This document shows, piece after piece, positions 22,242 to 30,292 of a DNA stretch of 64,000 nucleotides. Location of the stretch: the NCBI RefSeq assembly GCF_008704995.1, contig NZ_CP023747.1:7102001-7166000 (forward strand). The letters are read 5' to 3'. The first letter of the stretch is position 1; each line of letters opens with the position of its first letter. Source of the DNA: Streptomyces nodosus. GTDB lineage: Bacteria > Actinomycetota > Actinomycetes > Streptomycetales > Streptomycetaceae. The position numbers and the translations under genes were made by a program. The notes under the pieces are model-generated. The model saw nothing but the letters and a program-made list of their open reading frames with translations. It did not search any database and had not been told where the DNA came from.

Positions 22242-23765
22242 ATGATCCGTCCACTTGATCACACCGATGTCCGCGAGCTGACCCACTTCGTCGGCGGCAA
22301 GCACACCCCGGGGACCTCGGGGTCCTACGGCGATGTGTACGACCCCAACACCGGCGAGGTCCAGGCCCTGGTGCCGCTCGCCGACCGGGCCGAGACCGAG
22401 GCGGCGATCGCCGTCGCCGTCGAGGCACAGCGCGAGTGGGGCGAGTGGAACCCACAGCGTCGCGCCCGGGTCCTGCTGCGCTTCCTCCAGCTCGTCGAGG
22501 AGGAGAAGGACGCGCTGGCCCGGCTGCTGTCCGCCGAGCACGGCAAGACGGTCGCCGACGCCCGCGGGGACATCCAACGCGGCCTGGAGGTCGTGGAGTT
22601 CGCCGCCGGTATCCCGCATCTGCTCAAGGGCGAGTTCACCGACAACGCGGGCACCGGCATCGATGTCCACTCGCTGCGCGCACCCCTCGGCGTCGTCGCC
22701 GGCATCACCCCGTTCAACTTCCCCGCCATGATCCCCCTCTGGAAGGCCGCCCCCGCCCTGGCCTGCGGCAACGCCTTCATCCTCAAGCCGTCCGAGCGTG
22801 ACCCCTCCGTCCCGCTGCGGCTCGCCGAGCTCTTCCTGGAGGCGGGCCTGCCGCCCGGCGTCCTCAATGTGGTCAACGGCGCCCGGGAAGCCGTCGACAC
22901 CCTCCTGGAGGACCCGCGCGTCGCCGCCCTCGGCTTCGTCGGCTCCACGCCGATCGCCGCGCACGTCTATGCCACCGCCGCCGCCCATGGCAAGCGGGCC
23001 CAGTGCTTCGGCGGCGCCAAGAACCATATGATCGTGATGCCGGACGCCGACCTGGACCAGGCCGTGGACGCCCTGATCGGCGCCGGATACGGCTCGGCGG
23101 GCGAGCGCTGCATGGCGATCTCGGTCGCCGTCCCGGTCGGCGAGGCCACCGCCGACGCCCTGGTCGCACGCCTCACCGAACGCATCGGCACCCTGCGCAT
23201 CGGCCGCAGCGACGACCCCCAGGCCGACTTCGGTCCGCTGGTCGGCCGGGACGCCCTGGACCGGGTCCGCTCCTATGTCGACCTCGGAGTCGAGGAAGGC
23301 GCCGAACTCGTCGTGGACGGCCGGGACTTCGTGTTCCCCGGCCATGAGAACGGCTTCTTCGCCGGAGCCTCGCTCTTCGACCGGGTCACCCCGCAGATGC
23401 GTATCTACCAGGAGGAGATCTTCGGCCCGGTGCTGTCCGTGGTCCGCGCCGCCGACTACGAGGAGGCCCTGCGCCTGCCCAGCGAACACCCCTTCGGCAA
23501 CGGCGTCGCCCTCTTCACCCGCGACGGGGACACCGCCCGCGACTTCACCCGGCGCGTCGACACCGGCATGGTCGGCGTCAACGTACCCATCCCGGTGCCG
23601 GTCGCCTATCACACCTTCGGCGGCTGGAAGCGCTCCGGTTTCGGCGATCTGAACCAGCACGGCCCGGACTCCATCCGCTTCTACACCCGCACCAAGACCG
23701 TCACCTCCCGCTGGCCCGCCGGGCTGCGCGAAGGCGCCAGCTTCACGATTCCCACGATGGGCTGA
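22242..23765 (+). CDS. mmsA: Methylmalonate-semialdehyde dehydrogenase (CoA-acylating)
   Basis: 507 residues, the usual MmsA length. Catalytic C290 lies in GSAGERCMA, the motif that separates MMSDH from other aldehyde dehydrogenases, and ITPFNFPAMIP and GGAKNH are also present. It oxidises methylmalonate semialdehyde with NAD and CoA to propionyl-CoA, the last step of valine degradation. First enzyme gene of a five-gene operon. The cobalamin riboswitch lies 210 bases upstream, but no independent promoter is obvious between them. Confidence 0.92.
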   Translation: MIRPLDHTDVRELTHFVGGKHTPGTSGSYGDVYDPNTGEVQALVPLADRAETEAAIAVAVEAQREWGEWNPQRRARVLLRFLQLVEEEKDALARLLSAEHGKTVADARGDIQRGLEVVEFAAGIPHLLKGEFTDNAGTGIDVHSLRAPLGVVAGITPFNFPAMIPLWKAAPALACGNAFILKPSERDPSVPLRLAELFLEAGLPPGVLNVVNGAREAVDTLLEDPRVAALGFVGSTPIAAHVYATAAAHGKRAQCFGGAKNHMIVMPDADLDQAVDALIGAGYGSAGERCMAISVAVPVGEATADALVARLTERIGTLRIGRSDDPQADFGPLVGRDALDRVRSYVDLGVEEGAELVVDGRDFVFPGHENGFFAGASLFDRVTPQMRIYQEEIFGPVLSVVRAADYEEALRLPSEHPFGNGVALFTRDGDTARDFTRRVDTGMVGVNVPIPVPVAYHTFGGWKRSGFGDLNQHGPDSIRFYTRTKTVTSRWPAGLREGASFTIPTMG

Positions 23766-23771
23766 GCGACC

Positions 23772-24920
23772 ATGACCAGCACCCTGCTCACCGAGGACCA
23801 GCAGGCCCTCGTCGAGGCCACCCTCGACTTCACCCAGGACCATGTGGCCCCGCACGCCCTGGACTGGGACCGCGACAAGCACTTCCCCGTCGATGTGCTC
23901 CGCAAGGCCGCCGGGCTCGGCCTCGGCGGGATCTACGTCCGCGAGGAGCACGGCGGCTCCGGACTCAGCCGCACCGACGGCGTCCTCATCTTCGAGACCC
24001 TCGCCTCCGGCTGCCCCGCCATCGCGGCCTATCTCTCCATCCACAACATGGTCGGCTGGATGATCGACCGCTACGGTGACGACACCCAACGCGAACGATG
24101 GCTGCCGAGGCTGTGCGCGACGGACGACCTCGCCAGCTACTGCCTGACCGAACCGGGCGCCGGCTCGGACGCGGCGGCCCTCAGCACCCGGGCCGTGCGC
24201 GACGGCGACCACTGGGTGCTCACCGGGGTGAAGCAGTTCATCTCCGGGGCGGGCGCCTCCCAGGTCTATGTGGTCATGGCCCGCACCGGCGGCGCCGGCG
24301 CGAGCGGGGTCTCCGCGTTCCTGGTCGACAAGGACGACCCGGGCATCACCTTCGGCCCCAACGAACGCAAGATGGGCTGGAACGCCCAGCCCACCCGCCA
24401 GGTCGTCCTGGACGGCGTACGCCTGCCCGCCGACCGGCTCCTGGGCCGTGAGGGGGAGGGCTTCCGGATCGCGATGAACGGCCTGAACGGCGGCCGCCTC
24501 GGCATCGCCGCCTGCTCCCTGGGCGGCGCCCGCAGCGCCCTCGACCGGAGCCTCGCCCACCTCGCCGACCGGGAGGCCTTCGGCCGGCGCCTGCTCGACT
24601 CCCAGGCGCTGCGCTTCCGCCTCGCCGACATGGCGACCGAACTGACCGCCGCCCGCGCCCTGGTGCGGCAGGCCGCCCAGGCACTCGACGCGGGCGACCC
24701 CCAGGCGCCGTATCTGTGCGCCATGGCGAAGAGGTTCGCCACCGACACCGGGTACACCGTGGCCGACCGCGCACTCCAACTCCACGGCGGCTACGGCTAC
24801 CTCAGCGAGTACGGCATCGAGAAGATCGTCCGTGACCTGCGAGTGCACCAGATCCTGGAAGGAACCAACGAGATCATGCGCGTCATCGTGGCCCGTGGAC
24901 TGACGGAGGCGTTCGGATGA
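23772..24920 (+). CDS. Acyl-CoA dehydrogenase, probable isobutyryl-CoA dehydrogenase
   Basis: 382 residues. The first ACAD signature YCLTEPGAGSDAA and the C-terminal LHGGYGYLSEYGIEKIVRD and ILEGTNEIMR are intact; the Glu of ILEGTNE-type loops serves the active site in many members. FAD-dependent oxidation of isobutyryl-CoA to methacrylyl-CoA fits its operon position between mmsA and the hydrolase. The gap to mmsA is 6 bases. Confidence 0.88.
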   Translation: MTSTLLTEDQQALVEATLDFTQDHVAPHALDWDRDKHFPVDVLRKAAGLGLGGIYVREEHGGSGLSRTDGVLIFETLASGCPAIAAYLSIHNMVGWMIDRYGDDTQRERWLPRLCATDDLASYCLTEPGAGSDAAALSTRAVRDGDHWVLTGVKQFISGAGASQVYVVMARTGGAGASGVSAFLVDKDDPGITFGPNERKMGWNAQPTRQVVLDGVRLPADRLLGREGEGFRIAMNGLNGGRLGIAACSLGGARSALDRSLAHLADREAFGRRLLDSQALRFRLADMATELTAARALVRQAAQALDAGDPQAPYLCAMAKRFATDTGYTVADRALQLHGGYGYLSEYGIEKIVRDLRVHQILEGTNEIMRVIVARGLTEAFG

Positions 24921-25993
24921 CCGCCACCGAGGAACCCGTCCTGCTGCACACCGCAGGACGGGCCGCCCGCATCACCCTCAACCGGCCGAGGGCCCTCAAC
25001 TCCCTGAACCTCGCCATGGTGCGCCGCATCGACGAGGCGCTGACCGCATGGGAACACGACCCGGCCGTGGGGACCGTGGTGATCGACGGCGCCGGGGAGC
25101 GCGGACTGTGCGCGGGCGGCGACATCCGCGCCGTCCATGACGACGCCCGCGACGGCGACGGCGCCGCCGCGGCCACGTTCTGGCGCGAGGAGTATCACCT
25201 CAACGCCCGTATCGCCCGCTACCCCAAGCCGTATGTCGCCCTCATGGACGGCATCGTCATGGGCGGCGGCGTCGGCGTCTCCGCGCACGGCGACGTCCGG
25301 ATCGTCACCGAACGGTCGCGGATCGCCATGCCCGAGACCGGCATCGGCTTCGTCCCCGATGTCGGCGGCACCCATCTGCTCGCCCGCGCCCCGGGCGAGC
25401 TGGGCACCCATCTGGCGCTGACGGGCGCGCAGATCGGCGCGGCCGACGCACTGCTGTGCGGACTGGCCGACCATCACGTCCCGTCCGCCGCGCTCCCGGA
25501 ACTGCTCGCCGACCTCGCCGAGCTGCCCGTCCAGGAGGCGCTCACCCGCCATGTGCAGCCGCCGCCCCCGGGGGAGACGGCCGGGCAGCGGCAGTGGATC
25601 GACGCGTGCTACGGCGCCGACACGGTCGAGGGGATCGTGGAGCGGCTGTTCGCCCACGGCGACCCGGACGCCAAGGAGGCCGCCGGGACCCTGCTCACCA
25701 AGTCGCCCACCTCGCTCAAGGTCACCCTGGCCGCCCTGCGCCGCGCCCGTGACCTGGGCACCCTGGAGCGGGTCCTCGACCAGGAGTACCGAGTCTCCTG
25801 CGCGACCCTGACCTCCCCCGACCTGGTGGAGGGCATCCGCGCCCAGATCATCGACAAGGACCGCAACCCGCGCTGGTCCCCGGCGACCCTCGCCGAGGTC
25901 ACCGACGCCGACGTGGAACGTTTCTTCGCCCCCCTCGGCGACCGTGAACTGGGGCTCGCCGGACCCGACACCACCTCGGAGGCACCTCGATGA
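24917..25993 (+). CDS. 3-hydroxyisobutyryl-CoA hydrolase (crotonase superfamily)
   Basis: 358 residues, longer than plain crotonases and matching HIBYL-CoA hydrolases. GLCAGGDIRAVH forms the oxyanion hole; YPKPYVALMDGIVMGGGVG, the MPETGIGFVPDVGGTHLL region with catalytic Glu/Asp, and a C-terminal IRAQIIDKDRNPRWSPATL motif are all typical. It releases CoA from 3-hydroxyisobutyryl-CoA. Starts inside the preceding stop (ATGA). Confidence 0.88.
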   Translation: MTATEEPVLLHTAGRAARITLNRPRALNSLNLAMVRRIDEALTAWEHDPAVGTVVIDGAGERGLCAGGDIRAVHDDARDGDGAAAATFWREEYHLNARIARYPKPYVALMDGIVMGGGVGVSAHGDVRIVTERSRIAMPETGIGFVPDVGGTHLLARAPGELGTHLALTGAQIGAADALLCGLADHHVPSAALPELLADLAELPVQEALTRHVQPPPPGETAGQRQWIDACYGADTVEGIVERLFAHGDPDAKEAAGTLLTKSPTSLKVTLAALRRARDLGTLERVLDQEYRVSCATLTSPDLVEGIRAQIIDKDRNPRWSPATLAEVTDADVERFFAPLGDRELGLAGPDTTSEAPR

Positions 25994-26889
25994 GCCCCAC
26001 CCTCGCCTTCATCGGGCTCGGGCACATGGGCGCCCCCATGGCCGCCAACCTGGTCAAGGCCGGCCACCGGGTGCGCGGCCACGACCTGGTGCCCGCCGCC
26101 CTCGACGACGCCGCCCAGGCGGGTGTCGAACCGGCCGCCTCCGCCGCCGACGCCGTGGCGGACGCCGAGGTGGTGATCACCATGCTGCCCGCGGGCCGCC
26201 ATGTCCTCGAGCTGTACGACACCGTGCTGCCCGCGGCCCGGCCCGGCACCCTCTTCGTCGACTGCTCCACCATCGACGTCGCAGACGCCCGCACCGCCCA
26301 TGAACGCGCCGTCGCCGCCGGAATGCGGTCCCTGGACGCCCCCGTCTCCGGCGGAGTGGTGGGCGCGGAGGCCGCCACGCTCACCTTCATGGCCGGGGGA
26401 GGGGAACCGGAGTTCACCGAGGCGCGGCCCCTGCTGGAGGCCATGGGCAGCAGGGTCGTCCACTGCGGCGGCGAGGGCGCCGGCCAGGCGGCCAAGATCT
26501 GCAACAACATGATCCTCGGCATCTCCATGATCGCCGTGAGCGAGGCGTTCGTGCTCGGCGAGAGCCTCGGCCTGTCCGCCCAGGCGCTGTACGACGTGGC
26601 CTCCACCGCGTCCGGGCAGTGCTGGGCGCTCAGCGTCAACTGCCCCGTCCCCGGCCCGGTGCCCACCAGCCCCGCCAACCGGGACTACCGTCCGGGCTTC
26701 GCCGCCTCCCTGATGGCCAAGGACCTCGGGCTCGCCGCCGACGCGGCCCGCGCCGGCGGGGTGCACACCGAACTCGGACTCCGCGCGGCCGAGTTGTACG
26801 CCGACTACGCCGAACGGGTCGGCGCCACGGAGGACTTCTCCGGCATCGTACGCACCATCAGAGAGCAGAGCGGAGAACAGCCGTCATGA
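25990..26889 (+). CDS. mmsB: 3-hydroxyisobutyrate dehydrogenase
   Basis: 299 residues with N-terminal dinucleotide motif FIGLGHMGAPMAANL, substrate motif DAPVSGGVVGAEAATL, catalytic Lys in GQAAKICNNMILG and a cofactor-specificity region near the C-terminus. It converts 3-hydroxyisobutyrate to methylmalonate semialdehyde for MmsA. ATGA overlap with the hydrolase gene. Confidence 0.92.
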   Translation: MSPTLAFIGLGHMGAPMAANLVKAGHRVRGHDLVPAALDDAAQAGVEPAASAADAVADAEVVITMLPAGRHVLELYDTVLPAARPGTLFVDCSTIDVADARTAHERAVAAGMRSLDAPVSGGVVGAEAATLTFMAGGGEPEFTEARPLLEAMGSRVVHCGGEGAGQAAKICNNMILGISMIAVSEAFVLGESLGLSAQALYDVASTASGQCWALSVNCPVPGPVPTSPANRDYRPGFAASLMAKDLGLAADAARAGGVHTELGLRAAELYADYAERVGATEDFSGIVRTIREQSGEQPS

Positions 26890-27677
26890 CCACAGAACCC
26901 GCCGACGGGTACGAGACGATCCTCGTCGAACGCAAGGGCCGCACCGCCCTGCTCACCCTCAACCGCCCGGGGGCCCTCAACGCACTCGACCTCCAAGTCA
27001 TGAACGAGGTGGTGGCCGCGACCGAGGCCCTGGACCGGGACCCGGACTGCGGCTGCATCGTGATCACCGGCTCGGCCAAGGCGTTCGCGGCCGGCGCCGA
27101 CATCAAGGAGATGCGTCCGCAGGGCTATATGGACATGTATCTGGCCGACTGGTTCGCCGCCTGGGACAGGCTCGGACAACTGCGCACCCCGACCGTCGCC
27201 GCCGTCGCCGGATACGCCCTCGGCGGCGGCTGCGAACTCGCCATGCTCTGCGACATCCTGCTCGCCGCCGACACCGCCGTCTTCGGTCAGCCCGAGATCA
27301 AGCTCGGTGTGATCCCGGGCATCGGCGGCTCCCAGCGGCTGACCCGGGCGGTCGGCAAGGCCAAGGCCATGGAGCTGTGCCTGACCGGGCGCACCATGGA
27401 CGCGGCGGAGGCCGAGCGTTCCGGGCTGGTCTCGCGGGTGGTGCCCGCCGACGAGCTGATCGGCGAGGCCCTGGCCGTCGCCGACACCGTCGCGGGCATG
27501 TCGCTGCCGGTGGCGATGATGGCCAAGGAAGCCGTCGGGAGGGCCTTCGAGACCACCCTCGCCGAAGGGGTCCGCTTCGAACGGCGCCTGTTCCACGCGG
27601 TGTTCGCGACCGAGGACCAGAAGGAGGGCATGGGCGCCTTCGCGGACAAGCGACCGCCGGAGTTCCGCCACCGCTGA
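26886..27677 (+). CDS. Enoyl-CoA hydratase
   Basis: 263 residues. KAFAAGADIKEM (oxyanion hole) and GQPEIKLGVIPGIGGSQRL with the catalytic glutamates mark a true enoyl-CoA hydratase. In this operon it would hydrate methacrylyl-CoA to 3-hydroxyisobutyryl-CoA, completing the path from isobutyryl-CoA to propionyl-CoA. The ATG overlaps the mmsB stop. Confidence 0.9.
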   Translation: MTTEPADGYETILVERKGRTALLTLNRPGALNALDLQVMNEVVAATEALDRDPDCGCIVITGSAKAFAAGADIKEMRPQGYMDMYLADWFAAWDRLGQLRTPTVAAVAGYALGGGCELAMLCDILLAADTAVFGQPEIKLGVIPGIGGSQRLTRAVGKAKAMELCLTGRTMDAAEAERSGLVSRVVPADELIGEALAVADTVAGMSLPVAMMAKEAVGRAFETTLAEGVRFERRLFHAVFATEDQKEGMGAFADKRPPEFRHR

Positions 27678-27762
27678 GCCCCGGTGCGGCGCCCGTCCGA
27701 GCCGACGTCCGCGACCGCCTCGACCAGGCGGGCCTTTTCGGCCGCGCACCGGCTTCTTCCCG

Positions 27763-27805
27763 ACGTCAGAGGGCCCTTCGGAACCATCCGGGGGCCCTCT
27801 GACGT
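27763..27805 (+). terminator. Terminator of the valine operon
   Basis: Perfect 14-bp stem ACGTCAGAGGGCCC / GGGCCCTCTGACGT with a 15-base loop, 85 bases after the last stop. Confidence 0.85.
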
Positions 27806-27897
27806 TCTCCGGCACCGACATGTGCCGGAGAACGGGCAGGACACAGCGGACCGGCCGAGCCGCCCCGGACCGTCCGGGCGAGCAGTGGAGGAAGACA

Positions 27898-28245
27898 GTG
27901 ACCAGACATGTCCAGGCGCACCGCATCACCCTCGACGGCCGTGAGGCGGTCGTCCTCACCCCGGAGACGTACGACCAACTGGTCGCCAGCCGACGGCAGA
28001 TCGGCGGGCAGAGCGCCCGAGTGAGGGTGCTCACCCAGCAGGTGAGGCGGACCGAACAGTTCTTGACGGAGCTGGAACGGCTGGTCGGGGATCCGGTGCG
28101 GTGCCGGGAGCAGGACGGCACGGTGCCGACCGCCTGCCCGGAACACTCTCCCCCGGGCGAGGCGGCGCACCGCGACGAGGGAGGCGACTGTCTGCGCTGC
28201 GCGATAGCGACCCTGCTGCGCCGGCACCGGGACGCCGCCCGGTGA
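27898..28245 (+). CDS. Small hypothetical protein
   Basis: 115 residues from a GTG preceded by GGAGGAAG. The N-terminal half (HRITLDGREAVVLTPETYD) reads like a Phd/antitoxin-type beta-alpha start and is followed by a helical stretch (about 40-65). The C-terminal half carries cysteines (ACPEH, DCLRCA) that might bind a metal. No partner toxin is next to it. I do not recognise a defined family. Confidence 0.55.
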   Translation: MTRHVQAHRITLDGREAVVLTPETYDQLVASRRQIGGQSARVRVLTQQVRRTEQFLTELERLVGDPVRCREQDGTVPTACPEHSPPGEAAHRDEGGDCLRCAIATLLRRHRDAAR

Positions 28246-28269
28246 GGAGAACCGGTCGCGCCCCTGACG

Positions 28270-28310
28270 CGCCGGTCCGCCCGGCGCCTGGTGGGCGGGC
28301 CGGACCGGCG
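28270..28310. terminator. Bidirectional hairpin between the small gene and thiI
   Basis: CGCCGGTCCG pairs with CGGACCGGCG; additional GC pairs form inside with one bulge. Located between the convergent genes. Confidence 0.7.
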
Positions 28311-28337
28311 GGCGGTGCCGGCCGGAGCCGAGGAGGG

Positions 28338-29612
28338 TTACGCGGGCGTCGGCGCGGGGCAGCCGGGGGAGACCTCGGGGGCGGCGTCGGCGTCCTCGCC
28401 GGGCAGCATCACCTGGACGTTGTCCAGCAGGGCCGCCGTCACCTCGTCGAGGTCCAGCCGCTTCTCCACCGCGCGCAGCTGGGGCAGCCCGGCCCGGGTG
28501 CTGGCGCGGGGCGGGGCGAGGAGCCGGCAGCAGTCCTCGTCGGGCAGGGTCGAGATCTCGGCCGTGCCGATGGACCGTGCCTCGTCGATGATCTCCTGTT
28601 TCTCCCAGCCGATCAGCGGACGCAGGATCGGCAGGGCGGACGCCTCGTCCACCGCCACCAGATTGGCCAGCGTCTGGCTCGCCACCTGCCCCAGGCTGTC
28701 GCCGGTGACCAGGGCCTGCGCCCCCGTCCGGGCGGCCAGCGCCGAGGCGGTGCGCACCATCAGCCGCCGCTGGGCGACGACCTGGAGGCGTCCCGCACCG
28801 GCCACCGCCAGCTGCTTCTGGGCCTTGCCGAGGGCGATGACATGCAGCCGGCCGGGCGGCTGGCTGCGGTTCAGCTCCCGGGCGAGGGCATACGCCTTGT
28901 AGACCGACGCCGGGTTGGTGTAAGGAGCCCCGCTGAAGTGCACGAACTCGCAGGACAGACCGCGCCGCATGGCACGGTGGGCGGCCACCGGGGAGTCATA
29001 GCCGCCGGACAGCAGCACCAGGGCACGCCCGCTGGACCCGACGGGCAGGCCCGTCAGACCGGGGTATCGGGTCCAGGAGAGATAGGTCTCCTTGCGGTCG
29101 ATCTCGACGGCCAGCGTGATGTCCGGCCGGGTGAGGTCGACATGCAGGCCCGGAAGTTCCTCCAGGACACGGGCCCCCAGATGCGCCGCCATCCGGGAGG
29201 AGGTCAGCGGGAACTGCTTGTCCCGCCGCTTCACCCGGACCGCGAAACCGCGCCCCGGCCGCTCGGCGCTCAGCGTGCGCAGCGCCTCGACGGCCGCCCG
29301 GGTGATCTCCTCCAGGGTGCTGGGCACCCGCTGGGCCGGCTCCACGGAGTTGAAGCCGATCACCCTGCGCGCCCGTTCCACCAGCGCCTCCTGGGGGACC
29401 TGTCCGCCCAGCACGGTGACGTTCTGGGCGGTCTTGATCCAGGTGGAGCCGCCGATCCCGCGCAGCGCGACCCGCAGATTGTCGTGCAGCCGCTCGGTGA
29501 AGCAGTGACGGTTGTGGCCCTTGAGGAAGATCTCGCCGTGCTTGAGCAGCACACAGGGGCCGTAGGAGGGGGAGGTGGCCCGGGGCGCGGGCACACCGGC
29601 ATTGCCGGACAT
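28338..29612 (-). CDS. thiI: tRNA 4-thiouridine synthase / thiamine sulfur-transfer protein ThiI
   Basis: 424 residues. The N-terminal ferredoxin-like and THUMP domains (ILVKHGEIFLKG-type start here as VLLKHGEIFLKGHNR; RGFAVRVKRRDKQFP) are followed by the PP-loop SGGYDSPVAAHRAMRRG. There is no C-terminal rhodanese domain. It adenylates U8 of tRNA and/or supports thiazole synthesis. It begins 10 bases after the nrdF stop, so it was once the distal gene of the nrd operon and is now the first intact gene behind the nrd promoter and riboswitch. Confidence 0.9.
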   Translation of the reverse strand: MSGNAGVPAPRATSPSYGPCVLLKHGEIFLKGHNRHCFTERLHDNLRVALRGIGGSTWIKTAQNVTVLGGQVPQEALVERARRVIGFNSVEPAQRVPSTLEEITRAAVEALRTLSAERPGRGFAVRVKRRDKQFPLTSSRMAAHLGARVLEELPGLHVDLTRPDITLAVEIDRKETYLSWTRYPGLTGLPVGSSGRALVLLSGGYDSPVAAHRAMRRGLSCEFVHFSGAPYTNPASVYKAYALARELNRSQPPGRLHVIALGKAQKQLAVAGAGRLQVVAQRRLMVRTASALAARTGAQALVTGDSLGQVASQTLANLVAVDEASALPILRPLIGWEKQEIIDEARSIGTAEISTLPDEDCCRLLAPPRASTRAGLPQLRAVEKRLDLDEVTAALLDNVQVMLPGEDADAAPEVSPGCPAPTPA

Positions 29613-29621
29613 GAGAGCCTC

Positions 29622-29760
29622 TCAGAAGTTCCAGTCGTCGTCGGCGGTGTCCTCCGCCGTGCCCATCACATAGGACGAGCCGGAGCCGGAGAAGAAGTCG
29701 TGGTTCTCGTCCGCGGTTCGTGTTCTCCGAGACACTGGAGAAATACACGAGGCCGCTCAA
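29622..29760 (-). pseudogene. Deletion scar joining nrdI start to nrdF end (class Ib ribonucleotide reductase remnant)
   Basis: A TTG start with GGAGG upstream opens LSGLVYFSSVSENTNR, the diagnostic NrdI N-terminus (family pattern LVYFSSVSENTHR), for 16 codons. It then switches at about 29712 to a different frame reading DENHDFFSGSGSSYVMG and ending DDDWNF-stop, the NrdF (R2) C-terminal tail that docks on NrdE. Everything between, i.e. the rest of nrdI, all of nrdE and all but 29 codons of nrdF (about 3.5 kb expected), is missing, and the two ends are out of frame. Intact NrdR boxes and a cobalamin riboswitch remain upstream. The assignment rests on motif recognition of the two ends. Confidence 0.82.
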
Positions 29761-29944
29761 CGGTCGCCGCCTCCTCTCGCTCGTTCCCGTGTCGGTTCCG
29801 AGGACCGGGAGGGGAGGAGCGTCGCGGCGGGCACGGCGGGGCGCCGGGGCAGTGGCGGGAAACGGTCACGCCCGACCCGGGGCCTGCGTCTGCCACGCGG
29901 CCCTCCCTCGGAGCCTCGGAGCGCGTGCACCGCTTCTCGGTGTA

Positions 29945-30120
29945 CGCGCCGGTGGCAGGTCTTCGGACTCGCGGGCCCGTCTCGTGTCGTACGAGACTCC
30001 TACTGACCGTCGCTTCCCAGGCCCTTCTCAGGGGGCCCAGTGCGTATGACGGCGGTCGTTCCCGCTCACCGCTGCGGGGCAGTCCCGGATTCCCACCGGG
30101 TTCCCTCTTGCCTCGCCGGA
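29945..30120 (-). promoter_or_regulatory. Cobalamin riboswitch of the deleted nrd operon
   Basis: The minus strand carries GAACCCGGTGGGAATCCGGG, ACTGCCCCGCAGCGGT and the 3' strand GAGTCCGAAGACCTGCCACC, all canonical, with long variable hairpins between (including a GTCTCGTACGACACGAGAC hairpin). In streptomycetes such riboswitches shut off class I reductases when B12 is present. Here it now precedes only the nrd scar and thiI. Confidence 0.95.
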
Positions 30121-30154
30121 CACCTGAGTGCCCGGCGAACCACCAGCAGGAGCA

Positions 30155-30201
30155 ACACTACATCTAGATGAGGTTGGGTGACATCACCCCAGATGTTGTG
30201 T
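30155..30201 (-). promoter_or_regulatory. Pair of NrdR boxes
   Basis: Two 16-bp sites, ACACTACATCTAGATG (30155-30170) and ACCCCAGATGTTGTGT (30186-30201), exactly 15 bp apart (31-bp repeat), matching the paired NrdR-box architecture of Streptomyces reductase promoters. Confidence 0.8.
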
Positions 30202-30292
30202 CGACCCGTGAAATGCGGCAGCAGAAGGGCGTTGACCGCGAAGCCGGACCGGTCCTGGCTGCGGATCATACCGACCCGCCGGATCCGCCCGC

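Larger units (their letters stand above)
29761..30292. other. Intergenic region between the nrd scar and aceB
   Basis: 532 bases. It contains, from right to left on the minus strand, the NrdR boxes, the riboswitch and about 185 bases of leader ending at the nrdI ribosome-binding site. A 76-codon minus-strand reading frame starting at 30296 (ATGA overlap with the aceB stop) crosses both regulatory elements and is not accepted as a gene. Confidence 0.6.
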
